Made by a program: the position numbers and the translations under genes
Notes under the pieces: generated by a model
Told to the model about the DNA's origin: nothing
Database searches by the model: none
What the model saw: the letters and a program-made list of their open reading frames with translations, nothing else
Origin: Schinkia azotoformans LMG 9581
Lineage (GTDB): Bacteria > Bacillota > Bacilli > Bacillales > Bacillaceae_J
DNA: 64,000 nt
Assembly: GCF_000307855.1 (NCBI RefSeq)
Contig: NZ_AJLR01000040.1
Location: 1-64,000 of the forward strand
Direction: 5' to 3'
In this document: positions 16,636-24,634 of the stretch, in pieces
Layout of the letters: every line of letters begins with the position of its first letter
How positions within the stretch are numbered: position 1 is the first letter of the stretch

Positions 16636-17406
16636 TTAGTGTTTGAAACAAATTGGGAAATTATACTTGTGGGCTAGAGTTTCCTCGGCCAGAGTTCCCG
16701 ACCCTGCGGCTCTTTTTAGTTCTTCTGAAATTTGTTCGCCCCATATTTGATAAGCGTTCCCCATAAGATGAACGCCATCAATCGTGTATTTTTGATCTAA
16801 TGTATGTCCATTTGCTAATTTGCTGTTTAAATCAATGAATGGGACCTCATTTTCAGTAGCTAATTTTTTTAACATATTATTTAGCTCGTCCACCTTCTGA
16901 TTAATCTTCTTGTGTTTTCTTTCAGATGAAGAAACGTAGAGTGTGGAGGTAATAACAGGTTTAATTTGCCGATCGATTAATTCAGTCACAATTTTTCGGT
17001 GGTTACGAGCGATTTCCTCGGGTGCAGTCTCATTTGACCTAATGTCATTAATCCCACCCATTAGAAAGACCATCTTAGGTTTCAATTTATAAATATAATG
17101 AAGCCGATTTAACATTCCTTCCGTAATATCACCACGAATCCCACGATTAACAACATCATTTCTTTCTAATAATTCGCGCCAATCAACTGCCTGGGTTATT
17201 GAATCTCCAAGCATAACGACATTGGCTTGTTTCGTTGGATATACATCAAAAAGGCTTGTTCTCATCATATATATTTTGTTCTGGAGGTAATCCGGGGCTT
17301 TAGCATGGATTTCCTCCTCGTTCCTATTAAATTTTACGATGAAAAAGATAAGCAAAAGATTTACCGATAAGGATAGAATAAATAGCTTTTTAAATGTACC
17401 CTGCAT
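16636..17406 (-). CDS. SGNH/GDSL-type hydrolase, membrane anchored
   Basis: A 256-residue protein with an N-terminal signal anchor (about residues 5-25) and an SGNH hydrolase domain: block I VVMLGDSIT (nucleophile Ser), block II NRGIRGD, block III GGINDI and block V DGVHL (Asp and His). Relatives are esterases or acetylhydrolases acting at the cell surface. The start is ATG 17406, preceded by AAGAAAGGG; the open frame extends 110 codons further upstream without similarity. The last 25 or so residues (from RAAGSGTLAEE) are encoded by a copy of the dispersed 30-bp element and adjacent sequence, so the natural C-terminus has been replaced. Confidence 0.85.
   Translation of the reverse strand: MQGTFKKLFILSLSVNLLLIFFIVKFNRNEEEIHAKAPDYLQNKIYMMRTSLFDVYPTKQANVVMLGDSITQAVDWRELLERNDVVNRGIRGDITEGMLNRLHYIYKLKPKMVFLMGGINDIRSNETAPEEIARNHRKIVTELIDRQIKPVITSTLYVSSSERKHKKINQKVDELNNMLKKLATENEVPFIDLNSKLANGHTLDQKYTIDGVHLMGNAYQIWGEQISEELKRAAGSGTLAEETLAHKYNFPICFKH
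16688..16712 (-). repeat. Dispersed 30-bp element, copy 4, inside a coding region
   Basis: GGCCAGAGTTCCCGACCCTG then CGGCTC on the plus strand. Here the element is translated on the minus strand as part of the SGNH hydrolase C-terminus. A partial related sequence (GGGCTAGAGTTTCC) lies beside it at 16671. Confidence 0.8.
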
Positions 17407-17561
17407 GTTTTTACCCTTTCTTTTTTCAATTAGTTTTACCAGGCAAATAGCATTAATGTATTTAGTAGCCCTTTGAATAAATAGGTTTAGATGTAAGTAT
17501 ATGGTAAAATAAAAGCAGGGAAGAGGGTTACATAGAGTTATAGGTGAAGGAGAAAGATGAC

Positions 17562-18101
17562 ATGTTAAATAAAGAAAATACGGTTTTTGTGCTAGTAGAT
17601 GTGCAAGGGAAGTTATCGAAAATTGTGCAGGATAGTGAAAAGATGATCGCCAATCTAAAGAACTTAATTCAAGGGCTACGTTTACTTGATGTTGCGATTG
17701 TTTGGCTTGAGCAGTATCCTGAAGGTTTGGGTCCAACGAATCAGGAATTAACGGCCCATTTAGCTGGGATGGAACCTATCAGAAAAATCACATTCAGCGC
17801 CTGCAAAAATCCCGACTTTATGGAGGCCATCGAAAAGACCGGACGTAAACAAATACTGATCGCGGGCATTGAAACACATATTTGCGTGTATCAAACAGCT
17901 ACTGGGTTAAAGGATTTAGGTTATGAGGTGGAGGTTGTTGCTGATGCAGTATCTTCGCGCGTCTCGTTAAATAAAGAGATCGGGCTTGAAAAAATGAAGT
18001 ATGCGGGAATTCAGTGGACTAGTGTGGAAATGGCATTGTATGAGCTAATGGAAACAGCAGAAGGGGAGCAGTTTAAGCGAATTTTGAAGTTGCTGAAATA
18101 G
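17562..18101 (+). CDS. Isochorismatase-family cysteine hydrolase
   Basis: A 179-residue soluble hydrolase of the isochorismatase fold. The catalytic Asp is in FVLVDVQGKL (about residue 12), the Lys probably in RKITFSACKN (about residue 78), and the catalytic Cys in GIETHICVYQTA (about residue 110), following the D-K-C triad of nicotinamidase-like enzymes. YcaC-like members of this size have unknown amide or ester substrates. ATG 17562 follows AAGGAG by nine bases. It is divergent from the SGNH gene and followed by the 52-bp hairpin array. Confidence 0.88.
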   Translation: MLNKENTVFVLVDVQGKLSKIVQDSEKMIANLKNLIQGLRLLDVAIVWLEQYPEGLGPTNQELTAHLAGMEPIRKITFSACKNPDFMEAIEKTGRKQILIAGIETHICVYQTATGLKDLGYEVEVVADAVSSRVSLNKEIGLEKMKYAGIQWTSVEMALYELMETAEGEQFKRILKLLK

Positions 18102-18144
18102 CAAATACACTTGATTTTATCAAGAACCAATGCATCATTTTACT

Positions 18145-18185
18145 GGTTTGATTATGGATAATAGGTGATTATCCATAATCAAACC
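18145..18185. repeat. Perfect 17-bp palindromic hairpin heading the 52-bp array
   Basis: GGTTTGATTATGGATAA, a 7-nt loop TAGGTGA, then TTATCCATAATCAAACC. The arms are exact reverse complements and share sequence with the imperfect hairpins of the array that starts 29 bp downstream. It also lies where a terminator for the isochorismatase gene would be, but no T-run follows. Confidence 0.85.
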
Positions 18186-18213
18186 GTCACTTATCTTCGT
18201 TTATGGATATCAA

Positions 18214-18422
18214 GGATTTATCCTCACCAAACCGTAGTCAACACACATTTGATAATAGATAATGCGGATTTATCCTCACCAAACCAGAGTCAACACACAT
18301 TTGATAATAGATAACGCGGATTTATCCTCACCAAACAGGGGTCTGCGCCTATTTGGTTATAGATAATGCTGGATTATCCTTACCAAACCGAGTTCTGCTC
18401 CCATTTGATAGCAGATAACAGT
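18214..18422. repeat. Hairpin tandem array A, four 52-bp units
   Basis: Units start at about 18214, 18266, 18318 and 18371. Each opens with GGATTTATCCTCACCAAAC and ends with ATTTGATAATAGATAA. The end of one unit and the start of the next are complementary, so the array reads as hairpins (TTTGAT...GATAA loop TTATC...CCAAA) separated by about 16 nt of less conserved sequence. The array fills the gap between two convergent genes. A second array of the same family lies at 30855. Confidence 0.85.
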
Positions 18423-18437
18423 CATTTATTAACCGTT

Positions 18438-19313
18438 CTACACTTTCAACTCTGGGTACTTTTGCACATAATCCAGAAACCGCTTGGTCGCAGGCGACAC
18501 GTGTTTCATCGAGTTCACGGCTATACCAAGTGAGCGGTATTTTGGCTCCTTGAGCCCGATCAACCTAATTTTTCGCTGTTGTCCCCGCAGAACTAGTTCG
18601 GGAAGTATACTGATGCCGAGCCCTTTTTCAACCATTGCCATGATTGCATAATCATCTGCCACCGTATATTTTATCTTAGGTTTAAAGGGAGTGCCTTCAA
18701 TCACCCTGTTGATATCATCATCTCCACCTTTTCTTTGCATAATAAAAGGTTCTTCCATTATATCAGCCAAACTAAGAACAGACTTAGTGCTTAATGGATG
18801 ATCAATAGGCAATAAAACGAGCATTTGGTCTTTAGCTAACGGGATCACATCAAACGCATCCCTTGTCGGAAGTGAAAGGAAGCCGCAATCAATTTTTCCG
18901 TCTGCAATCCAATCTTCAATTTCTCGATAATCTCCTTCGATAAAGTTAACGGATATATTCGGATAATCGTGTTGAAAATCCTTGATGATTCCGGGAAGCC
19001 AGTTAACGGATACACTTGTAAAGGTTCCAATGTGTATGGTTCCCAATTCAATCCCATGAATCGCGGCAACCTGCTGTTCTAAATGTTCATTCCATTTTAA
19101 AATTTCCGATACTGTTTTTAAAATCATTTCTCCGTTTTCCGTTAATTTTACGCCGGACCGATTTCGTGAGAGTAATAAAAACCCGACATCATCCTCAAGA
19201 CTATTAATCAGATGGCTCACCCCTGATTGGGTGAATCCCAGTGCTTCCGCTGCTTTCGTTAGACTTCCAAGCTCGACCACCTTTTTAAAAACCTTGTACT
19301 TATTAATGCTCAA
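18438..19313 (-). CDS. LysR-type regulator
   Basis: A 291-residue LysR-type regulator: winged helix-turn-helix at residues 1-60 (LGSLTKAAEALGFTQSGVSHLINSLE) and a substrate-binding-like effector domain from about residue 90. It is divergent from an EamA-family exporter gene, the common layout in which the regulator controls the exporter. The intergenic region holds a 14-bp direct repeat with a 31-bp period that may be its binding site. The effector is unknown. Confidence 0.9.
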   Translation of the reverse strand: MSINKYKVFKKVVELGSLTKAAEALGFTQSGVSHLINSLEDDVGFLLLSRNRSGVKLTENGEMILKTVSEILKWNEHLEQQVAAIHGIELGTIHIGTFTSVSVNWLPGIIKDFQHDYPNISVNFIEGDYREIEDWIADGKIDCGFLSLPTRDAFDVIPLAKDQMLVLLPIDHPLSTKSVLSLADIMEEPFIMQRKGGDDDINRVIEGTPFKPKIKYTVADDYAIMAMVEKGLGISILPELVLRGQQRKIRLIGLKEPKYRSLGIAVNSMKHVSPATKRFLDYVQKYPELKV

Positions 19314-19338
19314 AATAAGGTCACCTCCATTTTAAAAT

Positions 19339-19383
19339 ACATTAGTTTTACTCATGTTAACTATAAGAAACATTCGTTTTACT
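19339..19383. promoter_or_regulatory. Direct repeat in the lysR-eamA intergenic region
   Basis: ACATTAGTTTTACT at 19339 recurs as ACATTCGTTTTACT at 19370, a 31-bp period or about three helical turns, upstream of a TATAAT box at 19401. The position between a LysR gene and its divergent partner suggests regulator binding sites; this is inference. Confidence 0.45.
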
Positions 19384-19441
19384 TGTTTTATACCTCTTAG
19401 TATAATGGTTTTGTTCTATAAAATGGAGGGGGAAATTGAAA

Positions 19442-20323
19442 GTGACACAGCTAAGGGCAGATGTATTGCTATTATTGGCAACGGTAGGTTGGGGGGCGTC
19501 CTATCTTTTAATGAAAATGGGTCTTGATGCAGTAGGAGAGTTTACCTTAATTGCGTTAAGGTTCGGCATCGCATTTCTAATCGCTGCGGCTGTTTTTTCA
19601 AAAAGATTGCGACACACTAATTTTAAAACAATCAAATATGCGCTACTTTTGGGTTTTCTTTTATTTCTTGTATTTGTCACGGTCACATACGGCTTGAACA
19701 CAACGACAACAACGAACGCAGGATTTTTAGTTAGCCTAACGGTCATATTTGTCCCGTTGTTTTCCATTTTTATATTCAAAAAGAAACTCGAGCTGAGATT
19801 ATTACTTAGCATTTTGATTGCTCTAACCGGAATTGCACTTCTGACCATCCACCCTCCGTTTAAAATTATGACCGGAGATTTATTATGTATCGGGACCGCT
19901 TTGTTTTATGCCCTACATATCACTGTGGCAGGCGTTGCGGCAAAGGAAGTTGATACGCTAAATGTCGGCATTCTACAATTAGGGTTTGCTTGCCTATATG
20001 GTTTAGTATTTTCCTTTATTTTTGAAACACCTACATTCCCGTCGACACTTAAGGGTTGGTTTGCTGTTCTTACCCTTGCCATCGTCTGTAGTGGATTTGG
20101 GTTTATCATCCAAATTGTTGCCCAGAAGTACACATCACCAACACGGACCGGATTAATTTTCTCGTTAGAGCCAGTTTTTGCAGCTATATTTGGGTACGTT
20201 TTTGCCCATGAAATCATGTCTATTAATGGATATATTGGTGCATTTTTAGTATTTCTCAGCGTGATCATCTCAAGTGTTAAATCGACTAAAAACCAAGTAG
20301 TGGCGGAAGAGAGCGTTATTTAA
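19442..20323 (+). CDS. EamA/DMT-superfamily transporter
   Basis: A 293-residue inner membrane protein with ten predicted transmembrane segments formed by two EamA repeats (GWGASYLLMKMGL at the start of the first, a GTALFYALHITVAG-type segment at the start of the second). Members export amino acids, metabolites or drugs. GGAGGGG lies nine bases before GTG 19442; the TTG two codons earlier is too close to it. It is probably controlled by the divergent LysR protein. The substrate is unknown. Confidence 0.87.
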   Translation: MTQLRADVLLLLATVGWGASYLLMKMGLDAVGEFTLIALRFGIAFLIAAAVFSKRLRHTNFKTIKYALLLGFLLFLVFVTVTYGLNTTTTTNAGFLVSLTVIFVPLFSIFIFKKKLELRLLLSILIALTGIALLTIHPPFKIMTGDLLCIGTALFYALHITVAGVAAKEVDTLNVGILQLGFACLYGLVFSFIFETPTFPSTLKGWFAVLTLAIVCSGFGFIIQIVAQKYTSPTRTGLIFSLEPVFAAIFGYVFAHEIMSINGYIGAFLVFLSVIISSVKSTKNQVVAEESVI

Positions 20324-20326
20324 TAA

Positions 20327-20399
20327 TTGGGCCAGAGTTCCCGACCCCATGTCCCATCCCACCCGCCAATTGAGCCGGAGAACCCGACCCTAAGTCCCA
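20327..20399 (-). repeat. Dispersed 30-bp element, copies 5 and 6 in tandem
   Basis: TTGGGCCAGAGTTCCCGACC begins copy 5 (20327-20356) and TTGAGCCGGAGAACCCGACC begins copy 6 (20370-20399). Both face the same way, with a 43-bp period. They lie between the EamA stop and the amidase promoter. Confidence 0.8.
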
Positions 20400-20456
20400 C
20401 ATAATTTCTTTACTGATATTCCAAACTAAGCAGAAATACAAAGAAAGGATATCATA

Positions 20457-21452
20457 ATGAAATTGAAGAAAATCTTTGTGGTTGGGTTGATATTGTTAAG
20501 TTACCTTTTCATATATACGGATCTTGCAAATGCCGCCGGCAACAATCCCGGGAATCTATATTATGTGAAATCCGGAGATTCATTAGAAGAAATAGCGGTC
20601 AAATTTGACACAACGGTTAAGGATTTAAAAGTAACCAATGGATTGCAAACTAATTTATTGTTTGTAGGACAAAAATTAAAAGTTCCTGTTATCTACAAAG
20701 TTGTGGCAGGGGATTCATTGCAGAAAATTGCAACAGCATTTAATACTACAGTTGAAACGATAAAAATAACCAATGGGCTTTCATCAGATGCATTAACTGT
20801 TGGGCAAAAAATGAAGATCTCGCCAAAAAGAATGTCTATAGAGGGCCAGCACATTCTGATGACAAGGGAAGAATTTAAGGAATGGCTGCTAAATCATAAA
20901 TTTAGCAGAAAAATTAATTTAATCCAACAGCATCATACATGGGCGCCATCCTACAAGCACTTTAAAGGTGGCAACCATTTTTCGTTGTTAAAAGGGATGG
21001 AAAATTATCATAGACAAACGATGAAATGGAACAATATTGCGCAAAACATCACGACCTTTCCTGATGGAAAAATAGCGGTTTCCAGACCATTCAACGTTGC
21101 TCCTGAAGGGACTATAGGGTGGGGGGCGAACCATGCTGGGATCATGATTGAACACGTTGGGAACTTTGACCAAGGTTTTGATGTGATGACAAAGGAGCAA
21201 AAGGAAACCATCGTGTACATTACAGCCCTGCTGTGCATTAAGTTTGGCTTAACTCCATCGGTTGATACAATTACTTACCATCGTTGGTGGGATTTGCGAA
21301 CAGGGAATAGGGTACTGGATAACAGTCAAGGGGCTGCTGTTAAAACATGTCCGGGGACTGCCTTTTTTGGTGGAAATACAACAAAGAGTGCAACCCAATA
21401 TTTTTATCCGTTAGTGTCAAATAAAATGAATGAAATATGGAAACAGCAATAA
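20457..21452 (+). CDS. Secreted LysM N-acetylmuramoyl-L-alanine amidase (amidase_2)
   Basis: A 331-residue exported protein. The signal peptide covers residues 1-25 (cleavage after ANA), two LysM domains bind peptidoglycan (about residues 33-78 and 79-121), and the rest is an amidase_2/PGRP-like domain. The zinc ligands are probably in IQQHHTW (about residue 159), TYHRWW (about residue 276) and KTCPG (about residue 298), the usual H-H-C set. It would cut the bond between muramic acid and the stem peptide. AAAGG lies eight bases before ATG. A terminator follows. Confidence 0.88.
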   Translation: MKLKKIFVVGLILLSYLFIYTDLANAAGNNPGNLYYVKSGDSLEEIAVKFDTTVKDLKVTNGLQTNLLFVGQKLKVPVIYKVVAGDSLQKIATAFNTTVETIKITNGLSSDALTVGQKMKISPKRMSIEGQHILMTREEFKEWLLNHKFSRKINLIQQHHTWAPSYKHFKGGNHFSLLKGMENYHRQTMKWNNIAQNITTFPDGKIAVSRPFNVAPEGTIGWGANHAGIMIEHVGNFDQGFDVMTKEQKETIVYITALLCIKFGLTPSVDTITYHRWWDLRTGNRVLDNSQGAAVKTCPGTAFFGGNTTKSATQYFYPLVSNKMNEIWKQQ

Positions 21453-21458
21453 TACGAA

Positions 21459-21505
21459 AAAAGGGGTAGCCAATGGAATTAATCGCGTATTGGACTGCCT
21501 CTTTT
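21459..21505 (+). terminator. Terminator of the amidase gene
   Basis: AGGGGTAGCCAAT...ATTGGACTGCCTCT imperfect stem followed by TTTTTTC. Confidence 0.7.
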
Positions 21506-21628
21506 TTCAATCTAATATTATAATGGTAAATTTTATGAATATGGTGAATTTTCTTTTATATAGAAAAATGAAACTTTTTTGGTTATTCTAGAATAATAAA
21601 TGTATAAATTTGAAAGGTGGATAGATGT

Positions 21629-23023
21629 GTGAAAAAACAACATGAAAAAGAAAAACTACAACGGGGGTTAGATAATAGACACATCCAGCTCATAGCACTT
21701 GGCGGTGCAATAGGTGTGGGGCTTTTCTATGGCTCAAGTTCTACAATTCAAACGGCAGGTCCATCAATTTTAATTTCCTATTTAGTCGGAGGCCTTGTCA
21801 TATTTACAATTATGAGAGCGTTGGGCGAAATGGCTGTTGATGAGCCAGTTTCCGGTTCTTTTAGTTCCTATGCAAACCGTTATTTAGGACCATTTGCGGG
21901 TTACCTAACTGGTTGGACATATTGGTTCATGTGGGTCGTTGTTGGAATGGCGGAATTAACCGTTGTCGGTGTTTACGTCAATTACTGGTTCCCGGATATT
22001 CCACAATGGGTCAGTGCTTTAGTGGCACTTGTCTTAATTTCTATGATAAACATTGCGAATGTAAAAGCCTTTGGCGAGTTTGAATTTTGGTTTGCGTTGA
22101 TAAAAGTCGTTGCTATTATCGGTATGATCCTTGTAGGCTTAGGAATTATTCTTTTTGGTATCGGCAATGGTGGTAACCCAATAGGCTTTGACAATCTTTG
22201 GGTACATGGTGGCTTTGTTCCTAATGGAGTGTCAGGGATCTTAATGTCTTTAGTGTTAGTTATGTTTTCATTTGGTGGAGTTGAACTTGTTGGGATTACC
22301 GCCGGAGAGGCTAAAAACCCGCAGAAATCAATTCCATCAGCCATCAACAATGTTGTCTGGAGAATTCTAATTTTTTATATTGCGGCATTAGGCATTATGA
22401 TGGTTTTATATCCTTGGAACGAAATAGGGACGAATGGAAGTCCGTTTGTGTTAATTTTTGATAAAATTGGAATCCCCGGGGCAGCCCATATTATTAATTT
22501 TGTCGTGTTAACAGCGGCGTTGTCTGCCTTTAATAGTGGTTTATTTAGTACAGGGAGAATGCTTTATAATTTATCTTTACAAAACAATGGACCAAAATAC
22601 TTCGGAAAGCTCAATAGGTATGGTACTCCAAGACGAGGAATCCTATTTTCTTCCTCAATCCTGTTATTAGCTGTATTTTTAAATTATATTGTTCCTGAAA
22701 AAGTATTTATTTATATTTCATCTATAGCAACTGTTGCTGTAATAACAAGCTGGACGATTATTTTGATTACGCAATTAAAGTTCAGACAGTCAAAAACAAA
22801 GGATGAAGTTAATAAATTAGCATTTAAAATGCCACTCCATCCAATATCAACCTATTTGGCACTAGCATTTTTGGCACTTGTAATTGTTTTGATGGCCTTT
22901 ATTGAAGGAATGCGAATAGCCTTGGTTGTCGCACCAATTTGGTTTTTGATTCTTTATGTAGGATATAGAATGAAGAAGAAAAATTCGGTTGAAAGTTCTA
23001 GTGAAAACGAAAACGTTGGATAG
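21629..23023 (+). CDS. Amino acid permease (APC family, AAT subgroup)
   Basis: A 464-residue permease with twelve predicted transmembrane segments. The first segment has the APC signature IALGGAIGVGLFYGSS, and FSFGGVELVGITAGEAKNPQK after segment 6 is typical of the amino acid transporter (AAT) group that includes AnsP, ProY and AapA. It imports an amino acid with H+. GTG 21629 has GGTGG eight bases upstream; the GTG four codons earlier overlaps that site. The substrate cannot be fixed from sequence alone. Confidence 0.88.
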   Translation: MKKQHEKEKLQRGLDNRHIQLIALGGAIGVGLFYGSSSTIQTAGPSILISYLVGGLVIFTIMRALGEMAVDEPVSGSFSSYANRYLGPFAGYLTGWTYWFMWVVVGMAELTVVGVYVNYWFPDIPQWVSALVALVLISMINIANVKAFGEFEFWFALIKVVAIIGMILVGLGIILFGIGNGGNPIGFDNLWVHGGFVPNGVSGILMSLVLVMFSFGGVELVGITAGEAKNPQKSIPSAINNVVWRILIFYIAALGIMMVLYPWNEIGTNGSPFVLIFDKIGIPGAAHIINFVVLTAALSAFNSGLFSTGRMLYNLSLQNNGPKYFGKLNRYGTPRRGILFSSSILLLAVFLNYIVPEKVFIYISSIATVAVITSWTIILITQLKFRQSKTKDEVNKLAFKMPLHPISTYLALAFLALVIVLMAFIEGMRIALVVAPIWFLILYVGYRMKKKNSVESSSENENVG

Positions 23024-23031
23024 AAAAGGAA

Positions 23032-23067
23032 AAAGGCGGAAGTCCATATTTTGGGACTCCGCCTTTG
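23032..23067. terminator. Bidirectional terminator
   Basis: AAAGGCGGAAGTCC...GGACTCCGCCTTT between two convergent genes, with T-rich flanks. Confidence 0.8.
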
Positions 23068-23070
23068 TTA

Positions 23071-23490
23071 TTACTTCTCTTTAAGAGGTTCGTTTTCCTC
23101 GCCCATTTCCATTGCATAAGCAAGCTTTCCAGGAGCGCCGCCTCTGTTTTTGTTTTCTTCCAGTATGGACTTAAGAAGGATACGATGTACGAAATACTCC
23201 CCGGCTGTAATAATGACCGCTGAAATGATACTGCCCCAAGCGATCTGCAAATAGCTGTTCAAAAGTACACTTCCAAATGCCCAAACAATCGAATAAGAAA
23301 GGAGAAAATCAGCAATAATAGCATTCATATTTCCAATCCGCGGCAGTAAAATTCGATCTCCTAAAGAATAGGAAACTACAGTTGTCAGCAGACTAAACGA
23401 TATAATATCCGTCCATGTCGCATCAAAAAATAGATCAAGGGCCACTGCATAGGCCACTATACAAGTCACAAATTTAATAAGAAAAACCAT
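23071..23490 (-). CDS. DUF2512 (YndM-like) membrane protein
   Basis: A 139-residue protein with four transmembrane segments (about residues 4-18, 28-44, 58-75 and 82-100) and a soluble C-terminal tail of about 35 residues. It matches the DUF2512/YndM pattern (SLGDRILLPRIGN, ADFLLS). The family is restricted to Bacilli and has no known function. GGAGG is present but rather far (12 bases) from the ATG. Confidence 0.8.
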   Translation of the reverse strand: MVFLIKFVTCIVAYAVALDLFFDATWTDIISFSLLTTVVSYSLGDRILLPRIGNMNAIIADFLLSYSIVWAFGSVLLNSYLQIAWGSIISAVIITAGEYFVHRILLKSILEENKNRGGAPGKLAYAMEMGEENEPLKEK

Positions 23491-23651
23491 AACAATTTTA
23501 TACCTCCTTTTACCTTTATTTTTTCCTTAATAAAAAAATTCATTCACAGTTCATTGCGAAGTAGTATGAATATATAGTTGAAACCTCTACCCTTTTTAAG
23601 ACGTAAGAACAGTATAAAGATTTTGTATGGAAGCAGATAAATAAAAAAGGT

Positions 23652-24146
23652 GTGATTACGATCGTAGACATTATTTTTTGGATTATTATTATTGCCTGTT
23701 TCATCCTGAGTTTTGTAGGACTTGTCTATCCCATCATTCCAGCAGTTGTAATGATATGGGGTGGTGTAGTATTATATCATTTTGGAATTAATCCAAATGA
23801 ACTTTCTTGGATTTCATGGACGTTGTTTGTGATCTTAACGATTTTATTATTTTTAGCCGATTATTTAGCGAATCTTCATTTTGTCGATAAAGCTGGGGGA
23901 ACAAAATGGGGAATGAGAGCCGCAGCGATAGGGTTAATAGTCGGCAGTTTTGTGATTCCACCTTTTGGAGTCATCATCGTGCCATTCGCAATGGTTTTAA
24001 TCTCTGAAATTATCCAAAAGAAAACCTTCCAGGAATCAATAAAAGTAGCATTTGCCACCTTAATAGCTTTTTTAAGCGGAACGTTTGCAAAAGGAATTAT
24101 ACAGCTTATCATGATTGTTGTATTTTCATTTGATGTATTAGTTTAG
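23652..24146 (+). CDS. DUF456 membrane protein (YqgC-like)
   Basis: A 164-residue protein with four to five transmembrane segments, resembling B. subtilis YqgC (DUF456): LSFVGLVYPIIPAVVMIWGG in the first hairpin, then FLADYLAN and GGTKWGMRAAAIG. Function is unknown. The start is uncertain: GTG 23652 is only two bases from AAAGG, and homologues would begin nearer VDIIFW, where no standard start codon exists. Confidence 0.8.
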   Translation: MITIVDIIFWIIIIACFILSFVGLVYPIIPAVVMIWGGVVLYHFGINPNELSWISWTLFVILTILLFLADYLANLHFVDKAGGTKWGMRAAAIGLIVGSFVIPPFGVIIVPFAMVLISEIIQKKTFQESIKVAFATLIAFLSGTFAKGIIQLIMIVVFSFDVLV

Positions 24147-24284
24147 GAAAGAATAATAATGTTAGTGGGGGAATAAAGTAATTCGTTTTGAACAACAATT
24201 TATATAGAAACCAGAAGATGGAGTAATTTTGAAAATAACTACTTTGCAGTTATGGAAAAAAGTGGAGCTTAAAGAGGTGTCCGA

Positions 24285-24569
24285 ATGAAGCTGGAAGTAA
24301 GTGAGGATGCAGCAAAATGGTTTGCATCTGAAATGGATTTAAAACCGGGGGATTTTGTTCGTTTTGTTGTAAAAATTTATGGGGGTATTCCAACAGCACA
24401 CCCATCCTACTATCTTGGGATCTCTATTGGAAAAGAAAGGGATATCACGATTAAAACTGAGGTAGAAGGGATTACGTTTTATTTTACTAATGAGGATTCA
24501 TGGTTTCTGGAACAGTATAATTTAAAAATCATAGAGAAAAATGGTGAGGTGGAATACATTTTCACCTGA
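24285..24569 (+). CDS. HesB-like (YneR/YfhF-type) protein
   Basis: A 94-residue protein of the HesB/YneR type: LEVSEDAAKWFASEMDLKPGDFVRFVVKIYGG followed by SYYLGISIG and GITFYFTNEDSWFL. It has the A-type carrier fold but no cysteines at all, so it cannot bind an iron-sulfur cluster like IscA or SufA. The function of YneR-type proteins is unknown. The gene is monocistronic with its own terminator. Confidence 0.82.
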   Translation: MKLEVSEDAAKWFASEMDLKPGDFVRFVVKIYGGIPTAHPSYYLGISIGKERDITIKTEVEGITFYFTNEDSWFLEQYNLKIIEKNGEVEYIFT

Positions 24570-24574
24570 AACAA

Positions 24575-24618
24575 AATGCTCCTACTCTTAATCAAGATTT
24601 GATTATAGTAGGAGCATT
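24575..24618. terminator. Bidirectional terminator
   Basis: AATGCTCCTAC...GTAGGAGCATT, an 11-bp perfect stem between convergent genes. Confidence 0.85.
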
Positions 24619-24634
24619 ATTTATGATTGAGAAC

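Noticed and set aside
17407-17736. N-terminal extension of the SGNH hydrolase frame
   Set aside because: No similarity or ribosome site, overlaps the divergent isochorismatase gene; the good start is at 17406.
18145-18422. CRISPR array
   Set aside because: Variable segments are only about 16 nt, repeats are imperfect and no cas gene is present.
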